Shown: positions 48,438 through 55,921, numbered from the stretch's first letter. The stretch is DNA of 64,000 bases from DASQMT01 sp963835735 (GCA_963835735.1 CAWIGP010000005.1:310001-374000); one strand, 5' to 3'. Notes: generated by a model from the sequence alone, not told the origin. Numbers and translations are program-made.

Positions 48438-48516
48438 GCCGCCGGCAACCGGGCCATCTCGCATCTGGCGAGATCCCTGGCTTTGCGTCCCCGCCTCGCG
48501 ACGGGTTTGCCCTGGT
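48438..48516 (-). ncRNA. c-di-GMP-I (GEMM-I) riboswitch
   Basis: On the minus strand the aptamer reads CAGGGCAAACC (48514-48504), then a hairpin CCCGTC-GCGA-GGCGGG with a GNRA loop. GGGACGCAAAGCC (48491-48479), a second hairpin around CCAGATGCG, and GGCCCGGTTGCC (48454-48443) follow. These are the conserved elements of GEMM-I. It lies about 75 bases upstream of the TasA-like start. Downstream, GCGCAACC (48372-48379 region) could pair with the aptamer's GGTTGC near the AGGAG site, a possible expression platform acting on translation. Confidence 0.88.
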
Positions 48517-48569
48517 CAGTAGGCCTGTTTTCGACCGAAGTCGGATTGGGGTGCAGACCCCATGGACGC

Positions 48570-48887
48570 ATGTCGTATCGGCAACGCCCAAGCCGCCTGG
48601 GTCAGAAGTCCGACGGAAACCAGGTTGTTAACGCTCCGGATCTGAGAGCGTCGGGCGGGCGCTTTGATGCGTTCCTCCTCCCCAGCCGCGTCGTGGTGCC
48701 GGAGAACCCACTCTTCGGCGGGACGCCCGGCGAGATCATGCGCTACGGCGGCCACGGGTACGTGGCCGTGATCCGTCATCTCCCGGTCGGCGAGCACGCG
48801 CTGCATCTGCACATCGAGGGCACCGACGCGGGTCTGCCGCCGGAGGGCGTCGACGTGGACACGACGCTCACGGTGACCCCTCGCTGA
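48570..48887 (+). pseudogene. Possible 3' fragment of an exported-protein gene
   Basis: A frame of 105 codons whose last 70 residues look protein-like: GRFDAFLLPSRVVVPENPLFGG, GGHGYVAVIRHLPVGEHALHL and VDTTLTVTPR. This resembles the C-terminal end of exported hypothetical proteins with a beta-sandwich finish. The first 30 codons look like non-coding sequence and there is no signal peptide or ribosome binding site. I read it as a truncated remnant, but a small real gene is possible. Confidence 0.4.
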
Positions 48888-48906
48888 GGGAAGCCGAGAC
48901 GACCAC

Positions 48907-48925
48907 TGTCACAAACTTGTCACAA
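48907..48925 (+). promoter_or_regulatory. Tandem TGTCACAA boxes
   Basis: TGTCACAA occurs at 48907-48914 and 48918-48925, an 11-bp period that places both on the same DNA face. They lie about 80 bases upstream of the 49-residue gene and may be a regulator site. The second box overlaps a TTGTCA that could be a -35. Confidence 0.4.
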
Positions 48926-49002
48926 TGTCGGCCGGGTCCTGCCACACTCTTGGCGCGGGCTCTCCTCCCCAAGCCCTCTCCCCAACCGAACGAGGTCTCC
49001 CC

Positions 49003-49152
49003 ATGCGCAGCATCATCGCGTCGCTGAAGAACGTCCTGCGAGAACCCGCGCAGGACGTCGACGTGCACTTCCATCAGGGTCCCGGCGGCATGCCGTCCCC
49101 CTGCTACGACAACCGCTGCCGCACCCCGCGGCTGCACGTCGACTGGCGCTGA
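49003..49152 (+). CDS. Small protein of unknown function, 49 residues
   Basis: I do not recognise the family. The protein starts MRSIIASLKNVLREPAQDVD and continues with a His-containing stretch (VHFHQGPGGMPSPCYDNRC) and a short basic end. It has two Cys, two His and no membrane segment; the first 15 residues could form an amphipathic helix. A GAGGT ribosome binding site lies 6 bases before the ATG at 49003, which was preferred to a longer frame. The stop is adjacent to the end of the convergent HD-GYP gene. Confidence 0.6.
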   Translation: MRSIIASLKNVLREPAQDVDVHFHQGPGGMPSPCYDNRCRTPRLHVDWR

Positions 49153-49779
49153 CTACAGCGCGGCGAGCAGCGCCCGCACGGTGCGCGGGTCGAACGCGGT
49201 GCCCGCGCCGGCGGCGACCCGCCGCCGCGCCTCGAGACGCCCGAGCGCGCCGCGGTACGGGCGGTCGTTGGTCATCGCGTCGTAGGCATCGACCGTGAAG
49301 ACGATCCGCGCGGCGAGCGGGATCTGCTCGCCGAACAGCCGATCCGGGTAGCCGGTGCCGTCCCAGCGCTCGTGGCTCGCGCGCACGTGCGGCGCCAGGT
49401 GCGCCAGCCCGGCGATCTCGGCGAGCATCTCCGCGCCGCGGATCGTGTGCTCGCGCAACACCGCGCGCTCGCGGCTGTTGAGCGGCCGGGCGAGGTCGAG
49501 GATCGCCGCCGGCACCGCGAGCTTGCCGATGTCGTGCAGGATCGCGACCAGCTCCAGCTCGAACACGGCGTCGGCCGCCAGATCGAGCTCCACCCCCACG
49601 CGCCGGCAGTCGCTCGCCAGCCGGTTGGAGTGATCCGCTGTGCCGGTGTGGTGGTGACGTAGCGCGTCGATCAGCTCGACCACCGCGCGCTCGATCGCGT
49701 CACGCGCGTCCGGGTCCGACGCACGTGCCGCGGGGGAGCGCTCGAGCAGCGCGGTGAGCTGGGGCACCGTGTAGGTCAT
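49153..49779 (-). CDS. HD-GYP domain protein, predicted c-di-GMP phosphodiesterase
   Basis: Single-domain HD-GYP protein of 208 residues. Motifs are HHHTGTADHSNRLA, HDIGKLAVP (HD), LREHTIRGAEML, and HERWDGTGYPDRLFGEQIP, which holds the GYP signature. Later DAYDAMTNDRPYR is also conserved. HD-GYP enzymes hydrolyse c-di-GMP to GMP. There is no sensory domain or membrane segment. It lies about 0.8 kb from the c-di-GMP-I riboswitch that controls the matrix operon, a plausible functional link. Confidence 0.9.
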   Translation of the reverse strand: MTYTVPQLTALLERSPAARASDPDARDAIERAVVELIDALRHHHTGTADHSNRLASDCRRVGVELDLAADAVFELELVAILHDIGKLAVPAAILDLARPLNSRERAVLREHTIRGAEMLAEIAGLAHLAPHVRASHERWDGTGYPDRLFGEQIPLAARIVFTVDAYDAMTNDRPYRGALGRLEARRRVAAGAGTAFDPRTVRALLAAL

Positions 49780-49871
49780 GAAAGAGGCGAATGGCCCGGC
49801 GGCGCCGTCGCAACCGCGCCGCAGAGGATACGTGCTGGCTCCCGAATGCGCCGAAGTGGCATAACCGGGCC

Positions 49872-49877
49872 GCTACA
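49872..49877 (+). promoter_or_regulatory. Candidate -10 of multicopper oxidase operon
   Basis: TACACT occurs 50 bases upstream of the multicopper oxidase ATG in an intergenic region of 148 bp. The matching -35 is weak. Confidence 0.35.
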
Positions 49878-49927
49878 CTCGCCGCCGGTCTGCTGACGGG
49901 GTGTCGGCAGCGTGACACCTCTCAGGG

Positions 49928-50986
49928 ATGACCGATCGCAGCACGACCCGCCGTTCCTTCTTCGGCCTCTCCGCCGGCGCCGCTTTCCTGTGCACGATCG
50001 GCGGGCAGGAGGTGCGGCTCGACGATCCCGACGCCGCCCGCAAGGCGGATGCGCTCGCGGCGCAGGTGAAGCGCCCGGCGGGCGCCGCCCCGCAGGACGA
50101 GCTCACCTTCCCGACCCCCGAGCCGCAGCCCGGCGGCCGCAAGCGCGAGTACTGGATCCAGGCCCGCACGCGCGGCTGGGACGTCGCCCCGACCGCGCGC
50201 GACGACTGGCACGGCCGCGGGATCCCGGGCAAACGCAACTTCCGCGCGCTCGTCTACCAGCTGATGAAGCCCGGATTCGCGGCGCCGAACGGCCCGCCGC
50301 TGATGCCGGGACCGACGCTCTACGCCGAGGTCGGCGACACGCTCGTCGTGCACTTCCGCAACGCCGCGACCACGCTCGGCCAGGCGCTCACGCTGCACCC
50401 GCACGGCGTCCGCTACACGCCCGACTACGACGGCGTCTACCTCGGCGACCACACCCGCGTCGGCGGGTTCATCGCGCCCGGCGAGGAGTTCACGTACACG
50501 TGGGAGGCGACGCCGGACTCGGTCGGCGTCTGGCCCTACCACGACCACGGCCCGAACCACACGCTCAACACGTTTCGCGGCGCGTTCGGAGCGATCGTGA
50601 TCCGCGAGCGCGGCGCGAAGGTCCCCGATGTGGAGCAGGTCCTGTTCCTGCACCAGCTGCTGCCGCCGGTCACCGGACTGGCGCGCGCGTTCCAGGCGAT
50701 CAACGGCCGCACCGCGGCCGGCAACACGCCGACGATCCAGGCGCGCGTCGGCCAGGACGTCGCGCTGCACGTGATCGGGATGGACAACAACTTCCACGAC
50801 TTCCACATCCACGGACACCGCTGGAAGGACGCCACGGGCGCGTTCGTCGACACCCCGAGCGTGGGGCCGAACGAGACGATCACGGCGCGCTTCGTCGAGG
50901 ACAATCCGGGCCGCTGGCTGTACCACTGCCATGTCTTCTCGCATCAGGACGCGGGCATGGCCGGCTGGTACATGGCGAGCCCATGA
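49928..50986 (+). CDS. Two-domain-type multicopper oxidase (exported)
   Basis: Laccase-like oxidase of 352 residues. The N-terminus has a twin-arginine signal, TRRSFFGLSAGAAFLCTIGG. Copper ligands are visible in the standard four blocks: LHPHGVRY (about residue 158), WPYHDHG, FHDFHIHGHRW and the C-terminal HCHVFSHQDAGMAGWYM, which includes the type 1 Cys, His and Met. Its natural substrate is unknown. It overlaps the beta-helix gene region (TGA at 50984-50986) and leads a three-gene operon with a cupredoxin at the end. Confidence 0.92.
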   Translation: MTDRSTTRRSFFGLSAGAAFLCTIGGQEVRLDDPDAARKADALAAQVKRPAGAAPQDELTFPTPEPQPGGRKREYWIQARTRGWDVAPTARDDWHGRGIPGKRNFRALVYQLMKPGFAAPNGPPLMPGPTLYAEVGDTLVVHFRNAATTLGQALTLHPHGVRYTPDYDGVYLGDHTRVGGFIAPGEEFTYTWEATPDSVGVWPYHDHGPNHTLNTFRGAFGAIVIRERGAKVPDVEQVLFLHQLLPPVTGLARAFQAINGRTAAGNTPTIQARVGQDVALHVIGMDNNFHDFHIHGHRWKDATGAFVDTPSVGPNETITARFVEDNPGRWLYHCHVFSHQDAGMAGWYMASP

Positions 50987-51006
50987 GGAGGAGGTCACAC
51001 CGCAGT

Positions 51007-52299
51007 ATGCGATTCCGCACCGCCGCCGTCGCGGCGCTCGCCGCCGGACTGCTCGTCCCGGCCGCCGCACAGGCGCAGGACCCGAGCTACCCGGAGCCGT
51101 CGAACCCCGGCAAGGTCGCGCCCAAGCCGTCGGGCAAGGGCAAGACCCGCACCGTGTGCAAGAAGGGCTGCAAGTTCAAGACGATCCAGTCGGCCGTCAA
51201 CCGGTCGAAGGCCGGCGACACCGTCCGGATCAAGAAGGGGAAGTACCGCGAGTCGGTCTCGATCAACGGGCGCGGCAAGAGCTACATGAAGCTGATCGGC
51301 TCGCCGAGCTCGCCCGGCAAGGTCGTGCTGGAAGGCGGCGAGAGGAAGCGCAACGGCGTGCTCGTGAACGGCGCCGACGAGGTCACCGTGCGCGGCATCA
51401 GGGCGCAGAACTACACCTCCAACGGGTTCTTCTTCGTCAACGTCGTCGGCTACACCGCGCAGGACCTGATCGCGGCGAAGACGGGCGTGTACGGCGTCTA
51501 CGCCTTCAACTCCAAGGGCGGCACCATGCGCGACTCGGAGGCCTACTACAACAACGACGCGGGGTTCTACATCGGGCAGACGCCGGCGCAGGACAAGCCG
51601 GTGCGCTCGATCGTCGACAACATCGAGTCGTGGGGCAACCCGCTCGGCTGGAGCGGCACGAACATGCGCTACGTGACGATCACGAACTCGCGCTTCTACA
51701 ACAACGCGGCGGGGCTGATCCCCAACGCGCTGGACACGGAGAAGTTCCCGCCGGCGGAGAACAACATCATCCGCGGCAACGAGATCTTCTGGAACAACTT
51801 CAACTTCCACAAGGGCGCGCCGTTCAAGATCGCCACGGAGGGAACGTCGGCGCTGGCGCCCGTGGGCACGGGCGTGCTGCTGCTCGCCGGGCGGCGCAAC
51901 ATCGTGGAGGACAACAAGATCTACGGCAACTGGGCGGTCGGCGTGGCGCTGATCGAGGGCATCCTGCTGTCGAAGAACCCGCAGGCCGTCGACCTGGTCG
52001 GCAACGAGGTGCGCGACAACGAGTTCGGTCTCGGGGGCACCGACCTCAACGGCCGCGAGCTCGCGTACTCCGGCAACGGGTCGGGTAACTGCTTCGGCGG
52101 GAACACGGGCGTGTCTGTCACGATTCCGGCCGACATGTCGATGTTCCCCGCGTGTCCGTTCGCCGGCGCCAACACGCCCAACGCGGGCGCGCTCGCCGAG
52201 ATGCTCAGCCTCACGGGTGAGGGCAGCGTGTCCAAGTGGAACCGCCACGAGCACGCGGCCAAGAAGGGGTTCGAGCCGCTGGAGCTCTACAAGCCGTGA
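51007..52299 (+). CDS. Exported right-handed beta-helix protein
   Basis: Protein of 430 residues. It has a signal peptide (MRFRTAAVAALAAGLLVPAA AQAQ), a basic linker, and a parallel beta-helix of PbH1/NosD-type repeats (IQSAVNRSKAGDTVRIKKGKYRESVSINGRG, GVLVNGADEVTVRGIRAQN, NNIIRGNEIFWNNFNF, NIVEDNKIYGNWAVGVAL). The start at 51007 follows an AGGAGGAGG; an ATG at 50983 overlaps the oxidase stop as ATGA and is an alternative. Beta-helix proteins often bind or cleave polysaccharides; no catalytic set is recognised. It overlaps the cupredoxin gene by 4 bp. Confidence 0.85.
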   Translation: MRFRTAAVAALAAGLLVPAAAQAQDPSYPEPSNPGKVAPKPSGKGKTRTVCKKGCKFKTIQSAVNRSKAGDTVRIKKGKYRESVSINGRGKSYMKLIGSPSSPGKVVLEGGERKRNGVLVNGADEVTVRGIRAQNYTSNGFFFVNVVGYTAQDLIAAKTGVYGVYAFNSKGGTMRDSEAYYNNDAGFYIGQTPAQDKPVRSIVDNIESWGNPLGWSGTNMRYVTITNSRFYNNAAGLIPNALDTEKFPPAENNIIRGNEIFWNNFNFHKGAPFKIATEGTSALAPVGTGVLLLAGRRNIVEDNKIYGNWAVGVALIEGILLSKNPQAVDLVGNEVRDNEFGLGGTDLNGRELAYSGNGSGNCFGGNTGVSVTIPADMSMFPACPFAGANTPNAGALAEMLSLTGEGSVSKWNRHEHAAKKGFEPLELYKP

Positions 52300-52655
52300 A
52301 CCGCCGCCGAACCATCCCGGTCGCCTTCGCCGCCGCCGCCGCGCTCCTGTGCGCGGCGCCGGCGGGCGCCGGCGGGCCGAAGGCCAAGTCTGTCCACGTC
52401 GCCGACAACTACTTCCACCCGGCCCAACTGACCGTGAACGCCGGTGGCGCCGTCACGTGGAAGTGGCCGGACGACATCGCGATCGACGTCCACGACGTCA
52501 AGCTGAGGTCGGCGCCGAAGGGCGTCAAGAAGTGGCAGTCCGAGCCGGCGTCGAGCGGCTACCGCTACAAGCGCACGTTCAAGCAGCCCGGCACGTACAA
52601 GATCGTCTGCACGCTCCACGAGGAGATGACGATGACGATCAAGGTCCGCCGCTGA
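52296..52655 (+). CDS. Exported cupredoxin (plastocyanin-like)
   Basis: Small copper protein of 119 residues from a GTG at 52296 that overlaps the beta-helix stop as GTGA. It has a signal peptide (RRRTIPVAFAAAAALLCAAPAGA). Type 1 copper ligands are His in IDVHDVKL and Cys, His and Met in IVCTLHEEMTM. It is a likely electron-transfer partner for the multicopper oxidase encoded two genes upstream; that is inferred from the operon. Confidence 0.87.
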   Translation: MNRRRTIPVAFAAAAALLCAAPAGAGGPKAKSVHVADNYFHPAQLTVNAGGAVTWKWPDDIAIDVHDVKLRSAPKGVKKWQSEPASSGYRYKRTFKQPGTYKIVCTLHEEMTMTIKVRR

Positions 52656-52683
52656 CGGCCCGTTTTCCGTCCGCGGCGTGACG

Positions 52684-52689
52684 TATGGT
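52684..52689 (+). promoter_or_regulatory. -10 box before zinc-ribbon gene
   Basis: TATGGT ends 8 bases before the GTG at 52698, without a ribosome binding site. This supports a leaderless GTG start. Confidence 0.35.
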
Positions 52690-52697
52690 CGCCGTCC

Positions 52698-53009
52698 GTG
52701 GCAAGGATGAGCCTCTGCCCCAGCTGCGGATCGGCGCTGTTGCAGCCGCTGCGCTCGCGGTCCGGCCAGGACGGCGAGATGATCGTCGACCTGCGCTGCC
52801 CGGAGTGCTTCATGTGGATGCAGGCGTGCTGCAGCCGCGGCGAGCTGGCCGAGCTGGACAAGCGCCACGCCGCCTGGCGCGAGCTGCTGGTCGACGCGTA
52901 CGAGCGGTCGGTCGTGGAGACCATGGAGGCGCTCGCCGTGTGCTTCGGCGCCGCGCTGGAGCGCGACCTGGTCGGCGCGGACGACTTCGCGCCGCGCCGC
53001 GCGGCCTAG
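52698..53009 (+). CDS. Small zinc-ribbon protein of unknown function
   Basis: Protein of 103 residues. The N-terminal half has a zinc-ribbon pattern CPSCGS and, about 26 residues later, CPEC, with further Cys in MQACCSRGE. The C-terminal half is helical (ELAELDKRHAAWRELLVDAYERSVVETMEAL). GTG at 52698 or ATG at 52707 may be the start; the GTG fits a leaderless transcript. Its end overlaps the convergent hypothetical gene by 4 bp. Confidence 0.7.
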   Translation: MARMSLCPSCGSALLQPLRSRSGQDGEMIVDLRCPECFMWMQACCSRGELAELDKRHAAWRELLVDAYERSVVETMEALAVCFGAALERDLVGADDFAPRRAA

Positions 53010-53419
53010 CCTCCCGCCCTCGTCGGCGCGCCATTCGCGCGCAGCGCGCCGAACACGAGCAGCGGGTAGCGCAACCAGCCGACGTCGCGCGGATGCGGGA
53101 GCGGGTGGCGCTCGGGGTGGCGCCGGAACAGCCACAGCCGGCCGGCGCCCTCGCGCAGCAGCGCCGCCGGCGTCGCGCGACGCGGCGTGGCGGCGGCGTC
53201 GCGCACCTCGACCGCGTGCCCCGCAGCCTCGATGCGCGCGACGAGATCGGCGAGCGCGCCCGCCCGCACCGGCTCGGGCCCGCCGACCTCCGCGAGCACG
53301 TCCTCGCGCACGGCGAGTCCGGGGGGGTCCGCGAACGCATCGCGCGAGGGGATGACGACGGCGGCGGCGTCCGCCGCCGGCGCCACCGGCAGGGCGCCGA
53401 GCTGACGGTACTCGTTCAC
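53006..53419 (-). CDS. Hypothetical protein downstream of VOC gene
   Basis: I do not recognise this 137-residue protein. It has a Val/Ala-rich N-terminal part (AAAVVIPSRDAFADPPGLAV) and a C-terminal segment GRLWLFRRHPERHPLPHPRDVGWLRYPLLVFGAL with many Arg, His and Pro. The GTG at 53419 overlaps the stop of the VOC-family gene as GTGA, so the two are coupled. No signal peptide or clear membrane helix is present. Confidence 0.55.
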   Translation of the reverse strand: MNEYRQLGALPVAPAADAAAVVIPSRDAFADPPGLAVREDVLAEVGGPEPVRAGALADLVARIEAAGHAVEVRDAAATPRRATPAALLREGAGRLWLFRRHPERHPLPHPRDVGWLRYPLLVFGALRANGAPTRAGG

Positions 53420-53754
53420 TCAGCCGTGCTCTGGTCCAGCACGTAGACCTGGTTTCCCGCCTGGTCGCGGAAGCCCATCATCCGGCCGCCGGGGATGTCC
53501 GACGGCGGCAGGAAGACGTCGAGCTCCCGCCCGTCCAGCCACTGGTCGACGCTCTCGACGCCGAAGATCGGCCCAGGCCCCGAGCCGGGCGCCGCTGCGG
53601 CGTCGACCATCAATGCCGTCTCGCTGCCCGGTATCGCGAGCCCGACGGTGAGCTCGCCCTCCCGCCACACCTCGTCGAACCCCAGACCGTCGCGATAGAG
53701 CGCCAGCGCGCCCGGCAGGTCCTGCACGGGGAGATAGATGAACTCGAGTCGCAT
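53416..53754 (-). CDS. VOC/glyoxalase-superfamily protein
   Basis: Single-domain vicinal-oxygen-chelate protein of 112 residues. Its layout is typical: LEFIYLPVQDLPGALALYRDGLGFDEVW, then beta strands, and GGRMMGFRDQAGNQVYVLDQS. Such proteins bind metals or sequester small toxic molecules; the ligand is unknown. The ATG at 53754 is 7 bases from a TATGCT box and has no ribosome binding site. That box is part of a palindrome shared with the divergent tetR-type gene, so the TetR protein probably represses it. Confidence 0.82.
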   Translation of the reverse strand: MRLEFIYLPVQDLPGALALYRDGLGFDEVWREGELTVGLAIPGSETALMVDAAAAPGSGPGPIFGVESVDQWLDGRELDVFLPPSDIPGGRMMGFRDQAGNQVYVLDQSTAE

Positions 53755-53761
53755 GAGGCAA

Positions 53762-53780
53762 AGCATAACCCGGTTATGCT
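53762..53780. promoter_or_regulatory. TetR operator palindrome containing both -10 boxes
   Basis: AGCATAACC-C-GGTTATGCT is a perfect palindrome with 9-bp arms and a one-base centre. Read on each strand, its outer arm gives TATGCT, a good -10: on the minus strand 7 bases before the VOC-gene ATG at 53754, and on the plus strand 16 bases before the tetR ATG at 53797. Binding by the TetR-type protein would block both promoters. Confidence 0.7.
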
Positions 53781-53796
53781 CATGCGCAACACCATC

Positions 53797-54318
53797 ATGC
53801 GCGAATGGATCCCGACGCCCTCCTCCGCGAAGGGCCGCCTGGTGCTGGCGGCGCTGAAGGCGTTCGGGCGTGACGGCTACGCCGCGGTGTCGGTCGCCCG
53901 TCTCGCGGACGACGCGGAGACGACGACGGGGCCGCTGTATCACCATTTCGAGAGCAAGCTGGGCCTCTACACATTCGTCCGCGAGGACGTGGAGCGGCGC
54001 GTCCTGGACCGCCTGGAGGGCGCGCTGGACGTCGGTGGCGACGTCGCCGGCGCGCTGGTCGTTGCGTTCGACTATGTCGCGCGCGCCGGCTTCGCGCGCA
54101 TGCTGTCCGAGCCACATCCCGACGGCCGGGCGGACCCGGTCGCGGCGCTGCTGACCGAGCGGTTGGCCGGCGCACCGGGGCCGCTCGGGGCGATGCTCGC
54201 AGCCGCCTGGCGCGCCGCGCTCGCAGCGTCCGCCGACGGGGCGGGCGACGACGGCGTGCGCGCGGCGTTGAGATCGCTCCGGTGCTCGCGGTCGCCTACC
54301 GGCGGCGAAGGGTCGTGA
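53797..54318 (+). CDS. TetR-family transcriptional regulator
   Basis: Repressor of 173 residues. The N-terminal helix-turn-helix is KGRLVLAALKAFGRDGYAAVSVARLADDAETTTGPLYHHFESKLGLY. The ligand domain has FDYVARAGFARMLSEPHPD. The start at 53797 was chosen because an earlier ATG at 53776 lies inside the -10/operator palindrome. It is divergent from the VOC-family gene and likely controls it and itself. The last 15 residues look atypical (RSLRCSRSPTGGEGS), so the C-terminus may be altered. Confidence 0.85.
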   Translation: MREWIPTPSSAKGRLVLAALKAFGRDGYAAVSVARLADDAETTTGPLYHHFESKLGLYTFVREDVERRVLDRLEGALDVGGDVAGALVVAFDYVARAGFARMLSEPHPDGRADPVAALLTERLAGAPGPLGAMLAAAWRAALAASADGAGDDGVRAALRSLRCSRSPTGGEGS

Positions 54319-54356
54319 CCCGGCGGCGCTGCCCGGCTCGGGCTCCGCTCCGGGAG

Positions 54357-54632
54357 TTACCCGCCGGCCACTGCCGGGAGGATCGTGAGCTCGTCACCGT
54401 CGGCCACCGGCGTCGCGAGGCCGTCGAGGAAGCGGATGTCCTCGCCCTTCACATACACGTTCACGAAGCGCCGCAGCTCGCCGTCGTCGCCGGCGAGCCG
54501 GTCGCGCAGCTCGCCGTGCTGGGCGTACAGGCCCTCGAGGACCTCTCCGACCGTGGCGCCGTCGGCCGTCGCCTCGGCGGCGCCGCCGGCGACGTCGCGC
54601 AGCTGGGTGGGGAGCTTGATCGTGACCGGCAT
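54357..54632 (-). CDS. MoaD/ThiS-like sulfur carrier protein (MetO-like)
   Basis: Ubiquitin-fold sulfur carrier of 91 residues. It begins MPVTIKLPTQLRDVAGGAAE and ends in LTILPAVAGG, with the C-terminal Gly-Gly needed for thiocarboxylate formation. It is coupled to the ThrC-like gene by a TGATG overlap and shares its SAM-I riboswitch leader. CysO, the carrier used with CysM in mycobacteria, is a close functional analogue. To my knowledge a ThrC-like enzyme and a MoaD-like carrier (MetM/MetO) were described in Streptomyces for homocysteine synthesis. Molybdopterin synthesis is less likely, as no other moa genes are near. Confidence 0.82.
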   Translation of the reverse strand: MPVTIKLPTQLRDVAGGAAEATADGATVGEVLEGLYAQHGELRDRLAGDDGELRRFVNVYVKGEDIRFLDGLATPVADGDELTILPAVAGG

Positions 54633-55858
54633 CAGGCATGCACCCCCACGGCGGCCTCGAAGTCCTCGAAGCGCGGCTCGATCTCCGCCACCTCGAACGT
54701 CCCGCGGACCGCGCCGAGCGTCTTGAGCCCGTCGCCGGTGATGTAGAGGACGACCCGCTCGTCCGGCCCGATGGCGCCCCGCTCGGCGAGCTTGGCGAGC
54801 GTCGCGGTCGTCACGCCGCCGGCGGTCTCGGTGAAGATGCCGGTCGTCTCGGCCAGCAGCCGGATGCCGCTGCGGATCTCGTCGTCGGAGACCGCCTCGA
54901 CCGACCCGTCGGTGCGCCGCGCCAACTCGACCGCGTACGGCCCGTCGGCCGGGTTGCCGATCGCGAGCGACTTGGCGATCGTGTCCGGCTTGACCGGACG
55001 GCAGACGTCGGTTCCGGCGGCGTAAGCCTGCGCCACCGGCGCGCAGCCCTCGGCCTGGGCGCCGTGCATCGCAGGCACCGAGCCGGACACCAGCCCGGCG
55101 TCGATGAACTCCTGGAAACCGCGCGCGACCTTCGTGAACAGGGAGCCCGATGCGATCGGCGCGACGACCCGGTCGGGCAACTCCCAGCCGAGCTGCTCGG
55201 CCGTCTCGAACGCGAGCGTCTTGGACCCCTCGGCGTAGTACGGCCGCAGGTTGACGTTCACGAACGCCCAGCTTTCGCGCTCGCCGGACACCTCGGTACA
55301 GAGCCGGTTGACCGCGTCGTAGTTGCCGCGCACGCCGATTATCCGCGAGCCGTACGCGCCCGCGGAGAGGATCTTCTCGGGCTCGAGGTCGGCGGGGATG
55401 AAGACGTAGGCGGGCAGCCCGGCGAACGCGGCGTGCGCCGACACCGCACCGGCGAGGTTGCCGGTCGACGCGCATGCGACGGTGTCGAAGCCGAGCTCGA
55501 TCGCGCGCGCGAGTGCGATCGAGACGACGCGGTCCTTGAACGAGTGCGTCGGGTTTGCGGTCTCGTTCTTGATCCACAGCTCGCCCAGCCCGAGCCGCTC
55601 GGCCAGCCGGTCCGCGCGCACCAGCGGCGTCCAGCCCGTCGGCAGCGACGCGCGCGGCGTGCGCTCGAGCGGCAGGAAGTCGGCGTAGCGCCAGAGCGAA
55701 TGCGGGCCCGCCTGGATCCGGCGTTTGAGCTCGGCCGCCTCAGAGGCGGGCGCGCGGTATGCGACTTCCAGCGGGCCGAAACAGCGCTCGCAGACGTAGC
55801 GCGCCTCGAGTGGATAGGTGGTGGAGCACTCCTTGCACTTCAGGGCCTCTGCCGGCAT
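54632..55858 (-). CDS. Threonine synthase-like PLP enzyme (MetM-like candidate)
   Basis: Fold-type II PLP enzyme of 408 residues in the ThrC family. An N-terminal Cys cluster (CKECSTTYPLEARYVCERC) precedes the core. The PLP Lys is in ANPTHSFKDRVVSIALA (about residue 110), and the phosphate loop is ACASTGNLAGAVSAHAAF. Gly/Ser-rich VVAPIASGSLFTKVARGF follows. Family members convert O-phosphohomoserine to threonine. Here the gene has a SAM-I riboswitch and a sulfur carrier partner, which points to replacing phosphate with sulfide to make homocysteine. A plain threonine synthase role cannot be excluded from sequence. Confidence 0.85.
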   Translation of the reverse strand: MPAEALKCKECSTTYPLEARYVCERCFGPLEVAYRAPASEAAELKRRIQAGPHSLWRYADFLPLERTPRASLPTGWTPLVRADRLAERLGLGELWIKNETANPTHSFKDRVVSIALARAIELGFDTVACASTGNLAGAVSAHAAFAGLPAYVFIPADLEPEKILSAGAYGSRIIGVRGNYDAVNRLCTEVSGERESWAFVNVNLRPYYAEGSKTLAFETAEQLGWELPDRVVAPIASGSLFTKVARGFQEFIDAGLVSGSVPAMHGAQAEGCAPVAQAYAAGTDVCRPVKPDTIAKSLAIGNPADGPYAVELARRTDGSVEAVSDDEIRSGIRLLAETTGIFTETAGGVTTATLAKLAERGAIGPDERVVLYITGDGLKTLGAVRGTFEVAEIEPRFEDFEAAVGVHA

Positions 55859-55921
55859 CTGTCGGTTGTCCTCTCTCCGCCGGGTTCTGCGGCGGGAGCG
55901 ACGACGTGGCGAAGCCCTTCA

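Noticed and set aside
54357..54632. Molybdopterin synthase small subunit (MoaD) role
   Set aside because: No moaA, moaC or moaE is nearby, and the SAM riboswitch with translational coupling to a ThrC-like enzyme points to sulfur transfer for amino acid synthesis.
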